Shown here one piece after another: positions 26,344 through 35,355 of a stretch of 64,000 bases of DNA (position 1 is its first letter; the number at the start of each line of letters is the position of its first letter). A model generated the notes under the pieces. The model had not been told where the DNA came from. It did not search any database and saw only the letters and a program-made list of their open reading frames with translations. This DNA is from JANPPS01 sp965246925. Lineage in GTDB: Bacteria > Pseudomonadota > Alphaproteobacteria > Acetobacterales > Acetobacteraceae. The DNA lies in contig OZ251994.1 of the NCBI GenBank assembly GCA_965246925.1, positions 1,736,001 through 1,800,000 of the forward strand, written 5' to 3'. The position numbers were made by a program, and so were the translations under genes.

Positions 26344-27806
26344 GAGCGGGCCCGCTGCACGGCGGCCGTCCATCCGGCGTAGAGGGTGTCCCGGTCCGCT
26401 ACGGTGCCGGTCGGTTGCCAGATCCGATCGGGGCTGCGGCGTCCGGCGATGTCGGTGAGCGATCCGAACAGGCCTGCCTCGAGGCCGGCCAGGCACGCGA
26501 CGCCGAGCGCGGTGGTTTCCATCACCGCCGCCCGCTCGACCGGCAGGCGGGTGAGGTCGGCCATCCGCTGCATCAACCAGTCGTTGCTGGTCATGCCGCC
26601 ATCGACGCGCAGCGCCGGCATGTCCGGATTGCCGTCCCGGCGCATGGCCTCGATGAGGTCGGCGGTCTGGTAGCACACGGCCTCGAGCGTCGCGCGGACG
26701 ATGTGCGCCGCCGTGGCGCCGCGGTCCATGCCGCAAATGAGGCCCCGCGCACCCGCATCCCAGTAGGGCGCGCCGAGGCCGGTGAGCGCCGGGACGACAT
26801 AGACCCCGGCGCTATCGGCCACGCTCGCGGCGATCGCGGACGAATCCGACGCCCGTTGCAACAGGCCGAGCCCGTCGCGCAGCCATTGTATGGCGGCGCC
26901 GGTGACGAAGATTCCGCCCTCGAGCGCGTAGGTCGTGACGCCGTTCAGGCGGTAGCCGACGGTGGTGAGCAGCCGGTTGTGCGAGGCAATGGGGGTAGGC
27001 CCGGTGTTGGCGATCATGAACGCGCCGGTGCCGTAGGTGCATTTCACGTCGCCGGGGGCAAAGCAGGCATGACCCACCAGCGCCGCCTGCTGATCGCCCG
27101 CCATGGCGCCGATGGCGACGGCGTGGGGCAGCAACCCGGGCTCCGTCGTGCCGAAGGCGGCGGCGTTGTCGGTGACGTCCGGCAGCAGGGCGGGGTGGAT
27201 GCCGTAGAGGTCGAGGAGCGCCGGGTCCCAGGTGCCGGTGTGGATGTTATAGAGGCCGGTGCGCGCCGCGTTGGCAGCGTCGGTCGCGTGCACCCGCCCG
27301 CCGGTCAGGCGCCAGAGCAAGAAGCAATCGATGGTGCCGAAGGCGAGGTCCCCGCGCGCGGCGGCGTCTCTCGTGTGGGTATGCTCGATGATCCAGGCGA
27401 TCTTGCTGGCGGAAAAATAGGGGTCGATCACGAGGCCGCTACGGGCGGTCACCATCGGCTCGTGCCCGGACGCCACCAGCGCGGCGCAGCGTGCGGCGGT
27501 GCGGCGGTCCTGCCAGACGATGGCGTTGTGGATGGGGCGCCCAGTACGCCGGTCCCACACCACGGTGGTTTCGCGTTGGTTCGTGATGCCCAGCACGGCC
27601 GGGTTGGCGCCGTCCAGCACCTCCCGGCAGGTGGCGAGGGTGTCGGCCCAGATCACCTCCGGATCATGCTCGACCCAGCCGTGGCCGGGGTAGATTTGCG
27701 GCAGCGCGCGCTGCGCGGTCCGCAGCACCGTGCCACCCTGGTCGAACAGGATGGCACGGCTGGACGTAGTACCCTGGTCGATCGCCAGGATGGTGGGCGT
27801 GGTCAA
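26340..27806 (-). CDS. glpK: glycerol kinase
   Basis: FGGY-family kinase of 488 residues. It has the N-terminal phosphate loop AIDQGTTSSRAILFD, GITNQRETTVVWDRRTG, and the C-terminal ATP site LRVDGGMTSNDWLMQ, with ALEGGIFVTGAAIQWLRDGL between. It phosphorylates glycerol to sn-glycerol 3-phosphate in the cytoplasm, trapping sugar alcohol brought in by the upstream ABC system and feeding GlpD. The start is a TTG at 27806, 14 bp after the glpV stop. Confidence 0.97.
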   Translation of the reverse strand: MTTPTILAIDQGTTSSRAILFDQGGTVLRTAQRALPQIYPGHGWVEHDPEVIWADTLATCREVLDGANPAVLGITNQRETTVVWDRRTGRPIHNAIVWQDRRTAARCAALVASGHEPMVTARSGLVIDPYFSASKIAWIIEHTHTRDAAARGDLAFGTIDCFLLWRLTGGRVHATDAANAARTGLYNIHTGTWDPALLDLYGIHPALLPDVTDNAAAFGTTEPGLLPHAVAIGAMAGDQQAALVGHACFAPGDVKCTYGTGAFMIANTGPTPIASHNRLLTTVGYRLNGVTTYALEGGIFVTGAAIQWLRDGLGLLQRASDSSAIAASVADSAGVYVVPALTGLGAPYWDAGARGLICGMDRGATAAHIVRATLEAVCYQTADLIEAMRRDGNPDMPALRVDGGMTSNDWLMQRMADLTRLPVERAAVMETTALGVACLAGLEAGLFGSLTDIAGRRSPDRIWQPTGTVADRDTLYAGWTAAVQRARS

Positions 27807-27820
27807 GCCATCACTCCGGA

Positions 27821-29566
27821 TTACATCGCCCGGCCTTGCTTCCAGGCGTTCAGGAGCTGATCGTACGCCACCGTCTCACCCTTCGGCTTCTCCACGCCGA
27901 GCTTCGGCCAGGGTGCGGTGCCCTTGGAGGTCCAGTATTCCGCCGGCTGCTCCTTGTTCAGCTTGGGCGCGCAGTTGCTCATGCCGGCCCGCTCGAGCCG
28001 GCCTAGGACCTTGTCCATGTCGGAGGCGAGGTTGTCCATGGCGGCCTGCGCGGTCTTTTCGCCGCTAACGGCGACGGCGACGTTTTGCCAGAACAGCTGC
28101 GCGAGCTTCGGGTAGTCCGGCACGTTGCTGCCGGTCGGGGTCCAGGCGACGCGGGCCGGGCTGCGGTAGAATTCGACCAGGCCCCCGAGCTTTGGCGCCA
28201 GGTCGGTCATGGGCTGGCTCAGGATGTCGCTCTGGCGAATGGGGGTGAGCCCCATGATGGTCTTCTTCAGCGACGTAGTCTTGCAGGTGCAGAACTGGCC
28301 GTAGAGCCAGGCGGCCTTGCGGCGGTTCAGGTCCGTATAGTTCATGAGCGTCCAGGAGCCGACGTCCTGGTAGCCGTTCTGCATGCCGGGCTTCCAGTAC
28401 GGGCCATGCGGGCTGGGTGCCATGCGCCATTTCGGCGTGCCGTCCGCGTTCACCACGGGCAGACCCGGCTTGGTGAGCGCCTTGGTGAAGGCAGAGTACC
28501 AGAAGATTTGCTGCGCGATGGTGCCGTTACCCGGGATGGGCCCGGCTTCGGTAAAGGTCATGCCGGCGGCCTCGGGCGGGGCGTACTTCTTCAGCCATTC
28601 CACATATTTCGTCGTGGCATAGACGGCGGCCGCGCTGTTGACGGCGCCACCGCGGGAGACGCTGGCGCCGACGGGATGGCAGTCTTCCACCCGGATGCCC
28701 CACTCATCGACCGGTAGGCCGTTCGGCAGGCCGATGTCGGCGGTGCCGGCCATGCTGAGCCAGGCGTCGGTGAAGCGCCAGCCGAGCGAGGGATCCTTCT
28801 TGCCGTAATCCATGTGGCCATAGACGCGGACGCCGTCGATCTCCTTCACGTCGTTGGTGAAGAACTCGGCGATGTCTTCGTAGGCCGACCAGTTGACCGG
28901 AACGCCCAGCTCGTAATTATACTTCTTGCTGAACTTGTCCTTCAGGTCCTGGCGGGCGAACCAGTCGGCGCGGAACCAGTAAAGGTTGGCGAATTGCTGG
29001 TCCGGCAGCTGATACATCTTGCCGTCGGGCGCGGTGGTGAAGGACTTGCCGATGAAATCGTCCACGTCCAGCGTGGGAAGGGTCACGTCCTTGCCCTCAC
29101 CCTTCATGAAATCGGACAACACCGTGGTCACGCCATATCGGAAATGCGTGCCGATATGGTCGCTGTCGTTGTCGTACATGTCGTAGATCGGGCGCCCGGA
29201 CTGCATTTCGGTCTGCAGTTTCTCCACCAGGTCGCCTTCGTTGATGTAGTCGCTGGTGACCTTGATGCCGGTGATCTCGGTGAACGCCTTGGTCAGCACC
29301 TGGCTTTCATAGACGTGGGTATCGAGGATTTCGGTCACGACGTGGATTTCCATGCCCTGGAATGGCTTGGCCGCGTCGATGAACCACTGCATCTCCTTCA
29401 TCTGGTCGGCCTTGGAGAGCGTGCTGGGCTGGAACTCGTTGTCGATCCATTTCTGCGCCGCCGCCGATTGGGCCTGGGCGGGGGTGCTGAGCCCCACGCC
29501 GGCCACCGCGGCCGTGGCGGCACTGCCGACCAGTGCCTGCCGCCTCGAGATTTCGAACTTCTTCAT
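27821..29566 (-). CDS. glpV: glycerol ABC transporter substrate-binding protein GlpV
   Basis: Large extracellular binding protein of 581 residues, matching the unusual length of GlpV in rhizobial glycerol operons. The N terminus MKKFEISRRQALVGSAATAAVAG carries a twin-arginine motif (SRRQAL), so export is probably by Tat. The core has EIHVVTEILDTHVYESQVLTKAFTEITGIKV and aromatic-rich regions. A GGGGAGG Shine-Dalgarno precedes the ATG. It sits between glpU and glpK. The glycerol assignment comes from the complete surrounding operon. Confidence 0.92.
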   Translation of the reverse strand: MKKFEISRRQALVGSAATAAVAGVGLSTPAQAQSAAAQKWIDNEFQPSTLSKADQMKEMQWFIDAAKPFQGMEIHVVTEILDTHVYESQVLTKAFTEITGIKVTSDYINEGDLVEKLQTEMQSGRPIYDMYDNDSDHIGTHFRYGVTTVLSDFMKGEGKDVTLPTLDVDDFIGKSFTTAPDGKMYQLPDQQFANLYWFRADWFARQDLKDKFSKKYNYELGVPVNWSAYEDIAEFFTNDVKEIDGVRVYGHMDYGKKDPSLGWRFTDAWLSMAGTADIGLPNGLPVDEWGIRVEDCHPVGASVSRGGAVNSAAAVYATTKYVEWLKKYAPPEAAGMTFTEAGPIPGNGTIAQQIFWYSAFTKALTKPGLPVVNADGTPKWRMAPSPHGPYWKPGMQNGYQDVGSWTLMNYTDLNRRKAAWLYGQFCTCKTTSLKKTIMGLTPIRQSDILSQPMTDLAPKLGGLVEFYRSPARVAWTPTGSNVPDYPKLAQLFWQNVAVAVSGEKTAQAAMDNLASDMDKVLGRLERAGMSNCAPKLNKEQPAEYWTSKGTAPWPKLGVEKPKGETVAYDQLLNAWKQGRAM

Positions 29567-29638
29567 CGTAGCCTCCCCTTCGTTACGGTCCCAGTTTCAA
29601 ACGACCCGGCGGGACCTGCGCCGGGCCGTGCCGCGCGC

Positions 29639-29911
29639 CTAGCCCCAGCGCCCGATCAGCAGCAGCAGCACTCCACTCAAGCCCAGCGCCCAGTATTGAT
29701 CGAGCTCGGTGAACCCGATCCAGGCGAGGTTGAGGAATGCCGCCGCCAGCAATCCAATGAATAGCCGGTCGCCCCGCGTGGTGCGGAGCGGGAGCAGCCC
29801 CCGCCGCGGCACGCAGGGAGAGGCGGCTTCCCACACCGTCATTCCGGCCAGCATCAGCCCGATGCAGGTGAAGAAGATCTCGGTGAGGCCCGTCCATGCC
29901 ATCCAGCCCAT
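29639..29911 (-). CDS. glpU: small membrane protein GlpU (DUF2160)
   Basis: Ninety residues with three predicted membrane segments: EIFFTCIGLMLAGMTVWE, RLFIGLLAAAFLNLAWIGF, and YWALGLSGVLLLLIG. This is the DUF2160 protein that accompanies glycerol ABC transporters (GlpU in Rhizobium); its biochemical role is not known. It lies between permease glpQ and binding-protein glpV, as in the described operons. The gap before it holds a short tandem repeat. Confidence 0.9.
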   Translation of the reverse strand: MGWMAWTGLTEIFFTCIGLMLAGMTVWEAASPCVPRRGLLPLRTTRGDRLFIGLLAAAFLNLAWIGFTELDQYWALGLSGVLLLLIGRWG

Positions 29912-29915
29912 TACG

Positions 29916-29964
29916 CCCGCCCCATCATACCCGCCCCATCACACCCGCCCCATCACACCCGCCC
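29916..29964. repeat. 14-bp tandem repeat across the glpQ stop codon
   Basis: Three consecutive 14-bp units (CCCGCCCCATCATA at 29916, CCCGCCCCATCACA at 29930 and 29944) plus a partial fourth, CCCGCCC. On the coding strand the glpQ stop TGA lies inside the third unit, and the upstream partial unit encodes the end of GlpQ. The array fills most of the 41-bp glpQ-glpU gap. It looks like slippage-prone simple sequence; unit number would change intergenic spacing. Confidence 0.9.
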
Positions 29965-30747
29965 GAGGGCGAAGCCCTTGGCGATGTAGTTGCGGATGAA
30001 CCAGATCACGATGGCGCCGGGCACGATGGTGAGGACGCCGGCGGCGGCGAGCAGGCCGAAATCGAGTCCCGTCGCGCTCACCGTCCGCGTCATGGCGGCC
30101 ACGATCGGCTTGGCGTCCGTGGAGGTAAGGGTGCGGGCGAGCAAGAGCTCCACCCAGCTGAACATGAAGCAGAAGAAGGCCGTCACGCCCACGCCGGCGC
30201 GGATCAGCGGCAGGAAGATGAACACGAAGAAGCGGGGGAAGCTGTAGCCGTCGAGCGCCGCGGTCTCATCGATCTCGCGCGGGATCCCTGACATGAACCC
30301 CTCCAGGATCCACACCGCCAGCGGCACGTTGAACAGGCAATGCGCGAGCGCGACGGCCCAGGGAGTGTCGAACAGGCCGACCGAGGAATAAAGCTGATAG
30401 AACGGCAGCAAGAACACGGCCGGCGGCGACATGCGGTTGGTCAGCAGCCAGAAGAAGAACTGCTTATCGCCCAGGAACCGGTAGCGCGAGAACGCGTAGG
30501 CGGCCGGCAGCGCCACACCGACCGAGAGCAGGACGTTGATGGTGACGAATTTGAGCGAGTTGACGTAGCTCAGGTACCAGGTCGGGTCCTGGAAGATATG
30601 CGCGAAATTGGTGAGCGTCGGGTGGCTCGGGATCAGTTCGAAGCGTGAGAGGATGTCCGGCGTGAGGCGCACGCTCATGTTCAGCAGCCAATAGATCGGC
30701 AGCATGAGGATCATGAAATATACCACCACGAGCGCGCGCTTCGTCAT
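29953..30747 (-). CDS. glpQ: glycerol ABC transporter permease GlpQ
   Basis: MalG-type permease of 264 residues with six membrane segments. The EAA loop lies at about residues 160-185 (SGIPREIDETAALDGYSFPRFFVFIFLPL). The N terminus MTKRALVVVYFMILMLPIYWLLNMSVRL is normal for the family. Start overlaps the glpP stop as ATGA. The C terminus FALGRV is encoded at the edge of a tandem repeat. Confidence 0.93.
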   Translation of the reverse strand: MTKRALVVVYFMILMLPIYWLLNMSVRLTPDILSRFELIPSHPTLTNFAHIFQDPTWYLSYVNSLKFVTINVLLSVGVALPAAYAFSRYRFLGDKQFFFWLLTNRMSPPAVFLLPFYQLYSSVGLFDTPWAVALAHCLFNVPLAVWILEGFMSGIPREIDETAALDGYSFPRFFVFIFLPLIRAGVGVTAFFCFMFSWVELLLARTLTSTDAKPIVAAMTRTVSATGLDFGLLAAAGVLTIVPGAIVIWFIRNYIAKGFALGRV

Positions 30748-31610
30748 GCGTCCGCCCGCCCGTCGGCGCTGAGCGCGGTGTAGAACAGCCAGCTCACCAG
30801 CAGGATCACCAGGAAGTAGATGATGGAGAACGCGGCCGCGGGGCCCACGTCGAAGGAGCCCACGGCCAGCTTGGTCAAGAACTGGCTGAGGAAGGTGGTC
30901 GCGTTACCGGGTCCGCCGCCGGTCAGCACGAACGGTTCGGTATAGATCACGAAGCTGTCCATGAAGCGCAGCAGCAGGGCGATGGTCAGCACGCCGCGGA
31001 GCTTCGGCAGCTGCACGTAGCGGAACACCGCCCAGGAGCTGGCGCCATCGATCTCGGCGGCTTGATAGAACGCCACTGGTATGGACCGCAGGCCGGCGTA
31101 GCACAGCAGCACCACGAGCGGCGTCCAATGCCAGACGTCCACCAGCAGCACGGTCGCCCAAGCATCGCGTGGGTTCAGGGCATAGTTGTAGTCGATCCCC
31201 ACCGAGTGGATCGCCAGGCCCAGTAGGCCGATGTCACCCCGGCAGAAAATCTGCCAGATCGTGCCCACGACGTTCCAGGGGATCAGCAACGGCAGGCCCA
31301 GCAGCACCAGCGCCGCCGATGCCGCCGCGCCCTTCTTCGGCATGATCAGCGCCAAGGCGAGGCCGAGCGGGATTTCGATCAGCAGCACGCAGCCGGAGAA
31401 GACCACCTGCCGGATGAACGCCTCATGCAGCTCCGTGTTGTGCAGCGTGTCGCGGAACCACTCGCCGCCCACGAACACCCGGCGGTTCGGCCCCAGAATA
31501 TCCTGCACCGAGTAGTTCACCACCGTCATCAGCGGGATGATGGCGCTGAACGCCACGACGATGATGACGGGAATGACCAGCAGCCAGGCCTTTTGGTTGA
31601 TGGGCTTCAT
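30744..31610 (-). CDS. glpP: glycerol ABC transporter permease GlpP
   Basis: MalF-type permease of 288 residues. The ATG at 31610 starts MKPINQKAWLLVIPVIIVVAFSAIIPL, directly before the first membrane segment; the longer frame is an antisense-like extension. The ATPase-contact region is SIPVAFYQAAEIDGASSWAVFRYVQLPKLRGV. ATGA overlaps with both glpT and glpQ show a single cistronic unit. Confidence 0.93.
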   Translation of the reverse strand: MKPINQKAWLLVIPVIIVVAFSAIIPLMTVVNYSVQDILGPNRRVFVGGEWFRDTLHNTELHEAFIRQVVFSGCVLLIEIPLGLALALIMPKKGAAASAALVLLGLPLLIPWNVVGTIWQIFCRGDIGLLGLAIHSVGIDYNYALNPRDAWATVLLVDVWHWTPLVVLLCYAGLRSIPVAFYQAAEIDGASSWAVFRYVQLPKLRGVLTIALLLRFMDSFVIYTEPFVLTGGGPGNATTFLSQFLTKLAVGSFDVGPAAAFSIIYFLVILLVSWLFYTALSADGRADA

Positions 31611-32683
31611 GCCGCCACCCGGTGGCCATCGGCGTACAGCATGATGCGGTCCCGCGGCAGCCAGACCGTGAGCTTGCCCGTCCGCGGGACTGCCAGATCC
31701 GGGTCGGCCTTCACGATGAACCGCTCTCCCGCCAGCGTGCCGTTGATGATCTGGTGGCTGCCGAGCGGCTCCACCCCGTCGATGCCGATCTCGACCGGGG
31801 ACGCCTGGCCGGGATCCTGTAGTGCGACGAACTCCGGGCGGATGCCGAACATCAGCGGACCCGGCGGCGCCCCTGCCCGGTCCACGCGCACCGCTTGGCC
31901 GCCCAAATTCGCCACCCCGCCGGTCACGGTGCACGGCAGCAGGTTCATGCCGGGGCTGCCGATGAAGTGTGCGACGAACAGATGGTCCGGCTGCTCGAAC
32001 AAATCCTGCGGGCTACCCTGCTGCAGCACCGCGCCCAGTTCCATCACCAGCACGTGGTCGGCGAAGGTCAGCGCCTCCGTCTGGTCATGCGTCACATAGA
32101 TCAGCGTGACGTTGAGTTCTTTTTGGATTTGCTTCAGCTGGCGGCGGAGCTGCCATTTGAGCGCGGGGTCGATGACGGTCAGCGGCTCATCGAACAGGAT
32201 GGCGGCCACATCCTCCCGCACCAGGCCGCGGCCCATGGAAATGCGCTGCTTCGCGTCCGCGGTGAGGCCGACGGCGCGGCGTCCGAGGTCCTGCGTCAGG
32301 TCCAGGATGGCGGCGATCGCCTCGACCCGGGGCGTGATCTTGGTGGGATCGGCCCCCCGGTTGCGGAGCGGAAATGCCAGGTTCTCGAACACCGTCATGG
32401 TGTCGTAGATGACCGGGAACTGGAAAACCTGAGCGATGTTGCGCGCCCGGGGCGGCAGCGCGGTCACGTCCCGCCCGTCGAACAACAGCCGCCCCTGCGA
32501 AGGGGTGAGCAGGCCCGACAGGATGCTGAGCAGCGTCGTCTTGCCCGAGCCTGACGGGCCCAGCAGCGCGTAGGCGCCGCCGTCCTCCCAGGTGAGATCG
32601 AGCGGGCGGAGCGCGAAGTCGGACGGCGCGGACGGGTTCGCCCGATAGCTGTGCGCTACGTTATCGAGCGTGATCTGCGCCAT
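31607..32683 (-). CDS. glpT: glycerol ABC transporter ATPase GlpT
   Basis: MalK-like ATPase of 358 residues. Walker A is GPSGSGKTTLL, Q-loop VFQFPVIYDTMTV and Walker B AAILFDEPLTVIDP. The usual LSGGQ signature is replaced by LTADAKQRISMGRG, a divergence seen in this glycerol-transporter subgroup. The C-terminal regulatory domain starts near residue 245. It pairs with GlpS as a heterodimer. It overlaps glpS by 23 bp and glpP by 4 bp. This GlpT is an ABC ATPase, unrelated to the E. coli G3P antiporter of the same name. Confidence 0.9.
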   Translation of the reverse strand: MAQITLDNVAHSYRANPSAPSDFALRPLDLTWEDGGAYALLGPSGSGKTTLLSILSGLLTPSQGRLLFDGRDVTALPPRARNIAQVFQFPVIYDTMTVFENLAFPLRNRGADPTKITPRVEAIAAILDLTQDLGRRAVGLTADAKQRISMGRGLVREDVAAILFDEPLTVIDPALKWQLRRQLKQIQKELNVTLIYVTHDQTEALTFADHVLVMELGAVLQQGSPQDLFEQPDHLFVAHFIGSPGMNLLPCTVTGGVANLGGQAVRVDRAGAPPGPLMFGIRPEFVALQDPGQASPVEIGIDGVEPLGSHQIINGTLAGERFIVKADPDLAVPRTGKLTVWLPRDRIMLYADGHRVAA

Positions 32684-33761
32684 ACGCCGCCTCCCGGATG
32701 GGATGCTGCACGAAGGCGGGGGCGGACGCTAGCTGCCCGGCGGCGTCGAAGGCATAGAGGCGCGCCGGGTCGAACCGGAAGGTGAGCGGGGTTCCGAGCG
32801 GCAGGTTGTGCACGCCCTGCAGCTGCAGCAGCAATGAAAGGCCGCCGGAGACGCCGTGCAGCAGGGTTTCCGACCCGTTGATCTCCGCCAGCTCCAGCAC
32901 GACCGGAACCGAGGCGGCGCCGTGATCGAGCGAGAGGTGGCTGGCGTGCAGGCCAAAGACGTACGAGCCGGACGGCAGGCTGCTGGGCACGGCCGGGCCA
33001 TGGGCGATCTGCGCCATGCCGGACGAGACCGTGCCGGGCATGAAGTTCATGGGCGGGTCGCTGATGAGCCGCGCGGCCTCGAGGCTTTGCGGGCGGCGGT
33101 ACACCTCCTGCGTCCCCCCCACCTGCACCAGGCGGCCCTCTTTCAGGATGCAGGTGCGCCCACCGAGCAGCAGCGCCTCGTGCGGCTCCGTCGTCGCATA
33201 CACCACCGTGCGGGTGCCGGACTTGAACACCGCCTTCATCTCCTCCCGCAACTCCTCGCGCAGCTTGTAGTCGAGGTTCACCAACGGCTCATCGAGCAGC
33301 AGCAAGCGGCTGTCTTTCACCAAAGCGCGGGCCAGCGCCGTGCGCTGCTGCTGCCCGCCCGACAGTTCCGCCGGTAAGCGGCCCAGCAGCGCGGTGAGGC
33401 CCAGCCGTGCGGCGATGTCTTGCACCTTGGCTTCGCGCGCGCGCCGGTCCAGCCCGGCCAGCTTCAGCGGCGATTCGATGTTCTGGGACACGGTGAAGTT
33501 CGGGTAATTGATGAACTGCTGATACACCATCGCCACGCTACGCCGCCGCACGTCTAGGCCGGTGATGTCCTGCCCATCCTCCAGCAGGCGCCCCGTGCTG
33601 GGCCGGTCGAGCCCGGCCAGCACCCGCATCAGCGTGGTCTTGCCGGCCTGCACCGGGCCCAGCAGGACGGTGAGCGACCCGGCCTCGAAACCGAGGTCGA
33701 GCGGGTAGAGGTGCGTGTGCGCGCCCACCTGCCGGGTGACCCGCTCGAGTGTCAGCGCCAT
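32661..33761 (-). CDS. glpS: glycerol ABC transporter ATPase GlpS
   Basis: MalK-like ATPase of 366 residues. The ATG at 33761 starts MALTLERVTRQVG and shares one base with the glpD stop. The P-loop reads GPVQAGKTTLM, a variant Walker A that still keeps GKT. Signature LSGGQQQRTALARALVKD and Walker B LLLLDEPLVNLD are intact, but the H-loop segment reads YATTEPHEAL. A C-terminal substrate-regulatory domain follows. Paired ATPases GlpS and GlpT distinguish this system from the MalK homodimer. Confidence 0.9.
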   Translation of the reverse strand: MALTLERVTRQVGAHTHLYPLDLGFEAGSLTVLLGPVQAGKTTLMRVLAGLDRPSTGRLLEDGQDITGLDVRRRSVAMVYQQFINYPNFTVSQNIESPLKLAGLDRRAREAKVQDIAARLGLTALLGRLPAELSGGQQQRTALARALVKDSRLLLLDEPLVNLDYKLREELREEMKAVFKSGTRTVVYATTEPHEALLLGGRTCILKEGRLVQVGGTQEVYRRPQSLEAARLISDPPMNFMPGTVSSGMAQIAHGPAVPSSLPSGSYVFGLHASHLSLDHGAASVPVVLELAEINGSETLLHGVSGGLSLLLQLQGVHNLPLGTPLTFRFDPARLYAFDAAGQLASAPAFVQHPIREAAYGADHAR

Positions 33762-35254
33762 CAGGCGGCCCGGGCCAGGCCGAGTGCGGCGTCGATCGCC
33801 TCCGCAGCGCCAGCCGGCACGTGCAGACCGAGCTTGGAGCGGCGCCACAAGATGTCATCGGCCGTCTGTGCCCATTCGCGGCGGACCAGATAGTCGATCT
33901 CGCATTGATGCAGCCCGCCGCCATAGTCCCGGCCCATGCCCGCCATGCTGGTGGCGCCGCCCAGCACGGACGGCGCGTCGCTGCCATAGGCATGGGCGAG
34001 GCGGAGGGCGAGCGGCTCCGCCAGGAACGGATGGGCGGTGGCGAACTGATGAAAGAAGCGGCCGAAATCCGCATCCGGCATGGTGCCGCCGGGCAGGGGG
34101 GCGGTGCCGGTCCAGGCGGGGCCGCAGGGTAGTGCGGCAGAAAGCTTGTCCATCGCATGCTCGGCCAGGCGGCGGTAGGTGGTGATCTTCCCGCCGAACA
34201 CCGACAGAAGCGCGCCGCCATCGGACGGTGCGGTCAAATCCAGCACGTAGTCCCGCGTGACGGCGGAGGCGTTCTCGGCTGCGTCATCATAGAGCGGGCG
34301 CACGCCGGAGTAGCTACGCACGACGTCCCCGGGGCCGACCTGCTTGTTGAAGTAGCGGTTGACGATGGCGCAGAGGTAGTCCGTCTCGTCCGCGCTGATC
34401 TCCACGTGGGACGGATCGCCCTCGAACGGGATGTCCGTGGTGCCGACCAGCGAGAACTCATTCTCATAGGGAATGACGAACACGATGCGGCGGTCGATGT
34501 TCTGCAGGATGTAGGCCCAGTCCCCGTCATGCAATTTGGGCAGAATGATGTGGCTGCCCTTGACGAGCCGCGCCTGCTTGGCGTTGTTCTGGCCCATGGC
34601 CCGGCGCAGAACGTCCCCTACCCACGGCCCGGCGGCGTTCACGACGGCCCGCGCCTCGATGGTTTGCGGCTCGGCTCCTTCCAGCTCGCACTGCCACATC
34701 CCGCCCTCACGCCGCGCGTTGCCGAGCCGGGTCCGGGTCAGGATGCGCGCCCCCCGGTCCGCGGCGTCCAGCGCGTTCAACACCACCAGGCGCGAATCCT
34801 CCACCCAGCAATCCGCATACACGAAGCCGCGTCCGAACCCGGGCTTCAACGGCGCGCCGACCTTGTCCCGGTCGAGCCGCACCGACCGCGTGGCATGCAG
34901 GCGGCGGCGGCGCGCCAAGTGATCGTACATGAACAGGCCGAGCCGGACGAGCCAGGCCGGGCGCAGGCCGCCCTGATGCGGCAGCACGAAGTCCAGCGGC
35001 CAAATAATGTGCGGCGCCAGGGTCAGCAGCCGCTCCCGCTCCTGCAACGCCTCCCGCACCAGGCGGAACTCATAGTATTCGAGGTAGCGGAGCCCGCCAT
35101 GGATCAGCTTGCTGGAGGCGGATGACGTGGCGCCGGCCAGATCGCCCTGCTCGCACAGCACGACCGACAGCCCTCGACCCGCGGCGTCCCGCGCGATGCC
35201 GCAACCGTTGATGCCGCCGCCGATGACCAGGAGATCGATGCTGTTGCCGGCCAT
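33761..35254 (-). CDS. glpD: glycerol-3-phosphate dehydrogenase (FAD)
   Basis: Aerobic G3P dehydrogenase of 497 residues. The FAD dinucleotide fold DLLVIGGGINGCGIARDAAGRGLSVVLCEQGDLAGATSSASSKLIHGGLRYLEYYEFRLV is textbook GlpD, and RIVFVIPYENEFSLVGTTDIPFEGD follows. It oxidises G3P to DHAP at the membrane and passes electrons to quinone. First structural gene of the operon, 101 bp downstream of glpR. Direct repeats in that gap are a probable repressor site. Confidence 0.97.
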   Translation of the reverse strand: MAGNSIDLLVIGGGINGCGIARDAAGRGLSVVLCEQGDLAGATSSASSKLIHGGLRYLEYYEFRLVREALQERERLLTLAPHIIWPLDFVLPHQGGLRPAWLVRLGLFMYDHLARRRRLHATRSVRLDRDKVGAPLKPGFGRGFVYADCWVEDSRLVVLNALDAADRGARILTRTRLGNARREGGMWQCELEGAEPQTIEARAVVNAAGPWVGDVLRRAMGQNNAKQARLVKGSHIILPKLHDGDWAYILQNIDRRIVFVIPYENEFSLVGTTDIPFEGDPSHVEISADETDYLCAIVNRYFNKQVGPGDVVRSYSGVRPLYDDAAENASAVTRDYVLDLTAPSDGGALLSVFGGKITTYRRLAEHAMDKLSAALPCGPAWTGTAPLPGGTMPDADFGRFFHQFATAHPFLAEPLALRLAHAYGSDAPSVLGGATSMAGMGRDYGGGLHQCEIDYLVRREWAQTADDILWRRSKLGLHVPAGAAEAIDAALGLARAA

Positions 35255-35323
35255 TGTCCCTCCCCTAGAGGCCCCTTTGCGGGATCATGCACCGAAGCCT
35301 AAGCGAGCGCCCCAATGTTCGCA

Positions 35324-35352
35324 AACGAAAATGTCGGGGTCGAACGCAAATG
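35324..35352. promoter_or_regulatory. probable GlpR operator: direct repeats upstream of glpD
   Basis: AACGAAAATG (35324-35333) and AACGCAAATG (35343-35352) are 10-bp direct repeats with one mismatch, start-to-start spacing 19 bp (about two helical turns). On the coding strand they read CATTTTCGTT and CATTTGCGTT, like the TTTCGTT-type repeats bound by DeoR-family GlpR in alphaproteobacteria. They lie between glpR and glpD. Confidence 0.5.
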
Positions 35353-35355
35353 CAT

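Noticed and set aside
26415..27860. 481-codon open frame opposite glpK
   Set aside because: Shadow of glycerol kinase; low-complexity Gly/Arg/Val-rich translation.
29912..29964. Short repeats considered as a CRISPR array
   Set aside because: Units are 14 bp and directly tandem with no spacers.
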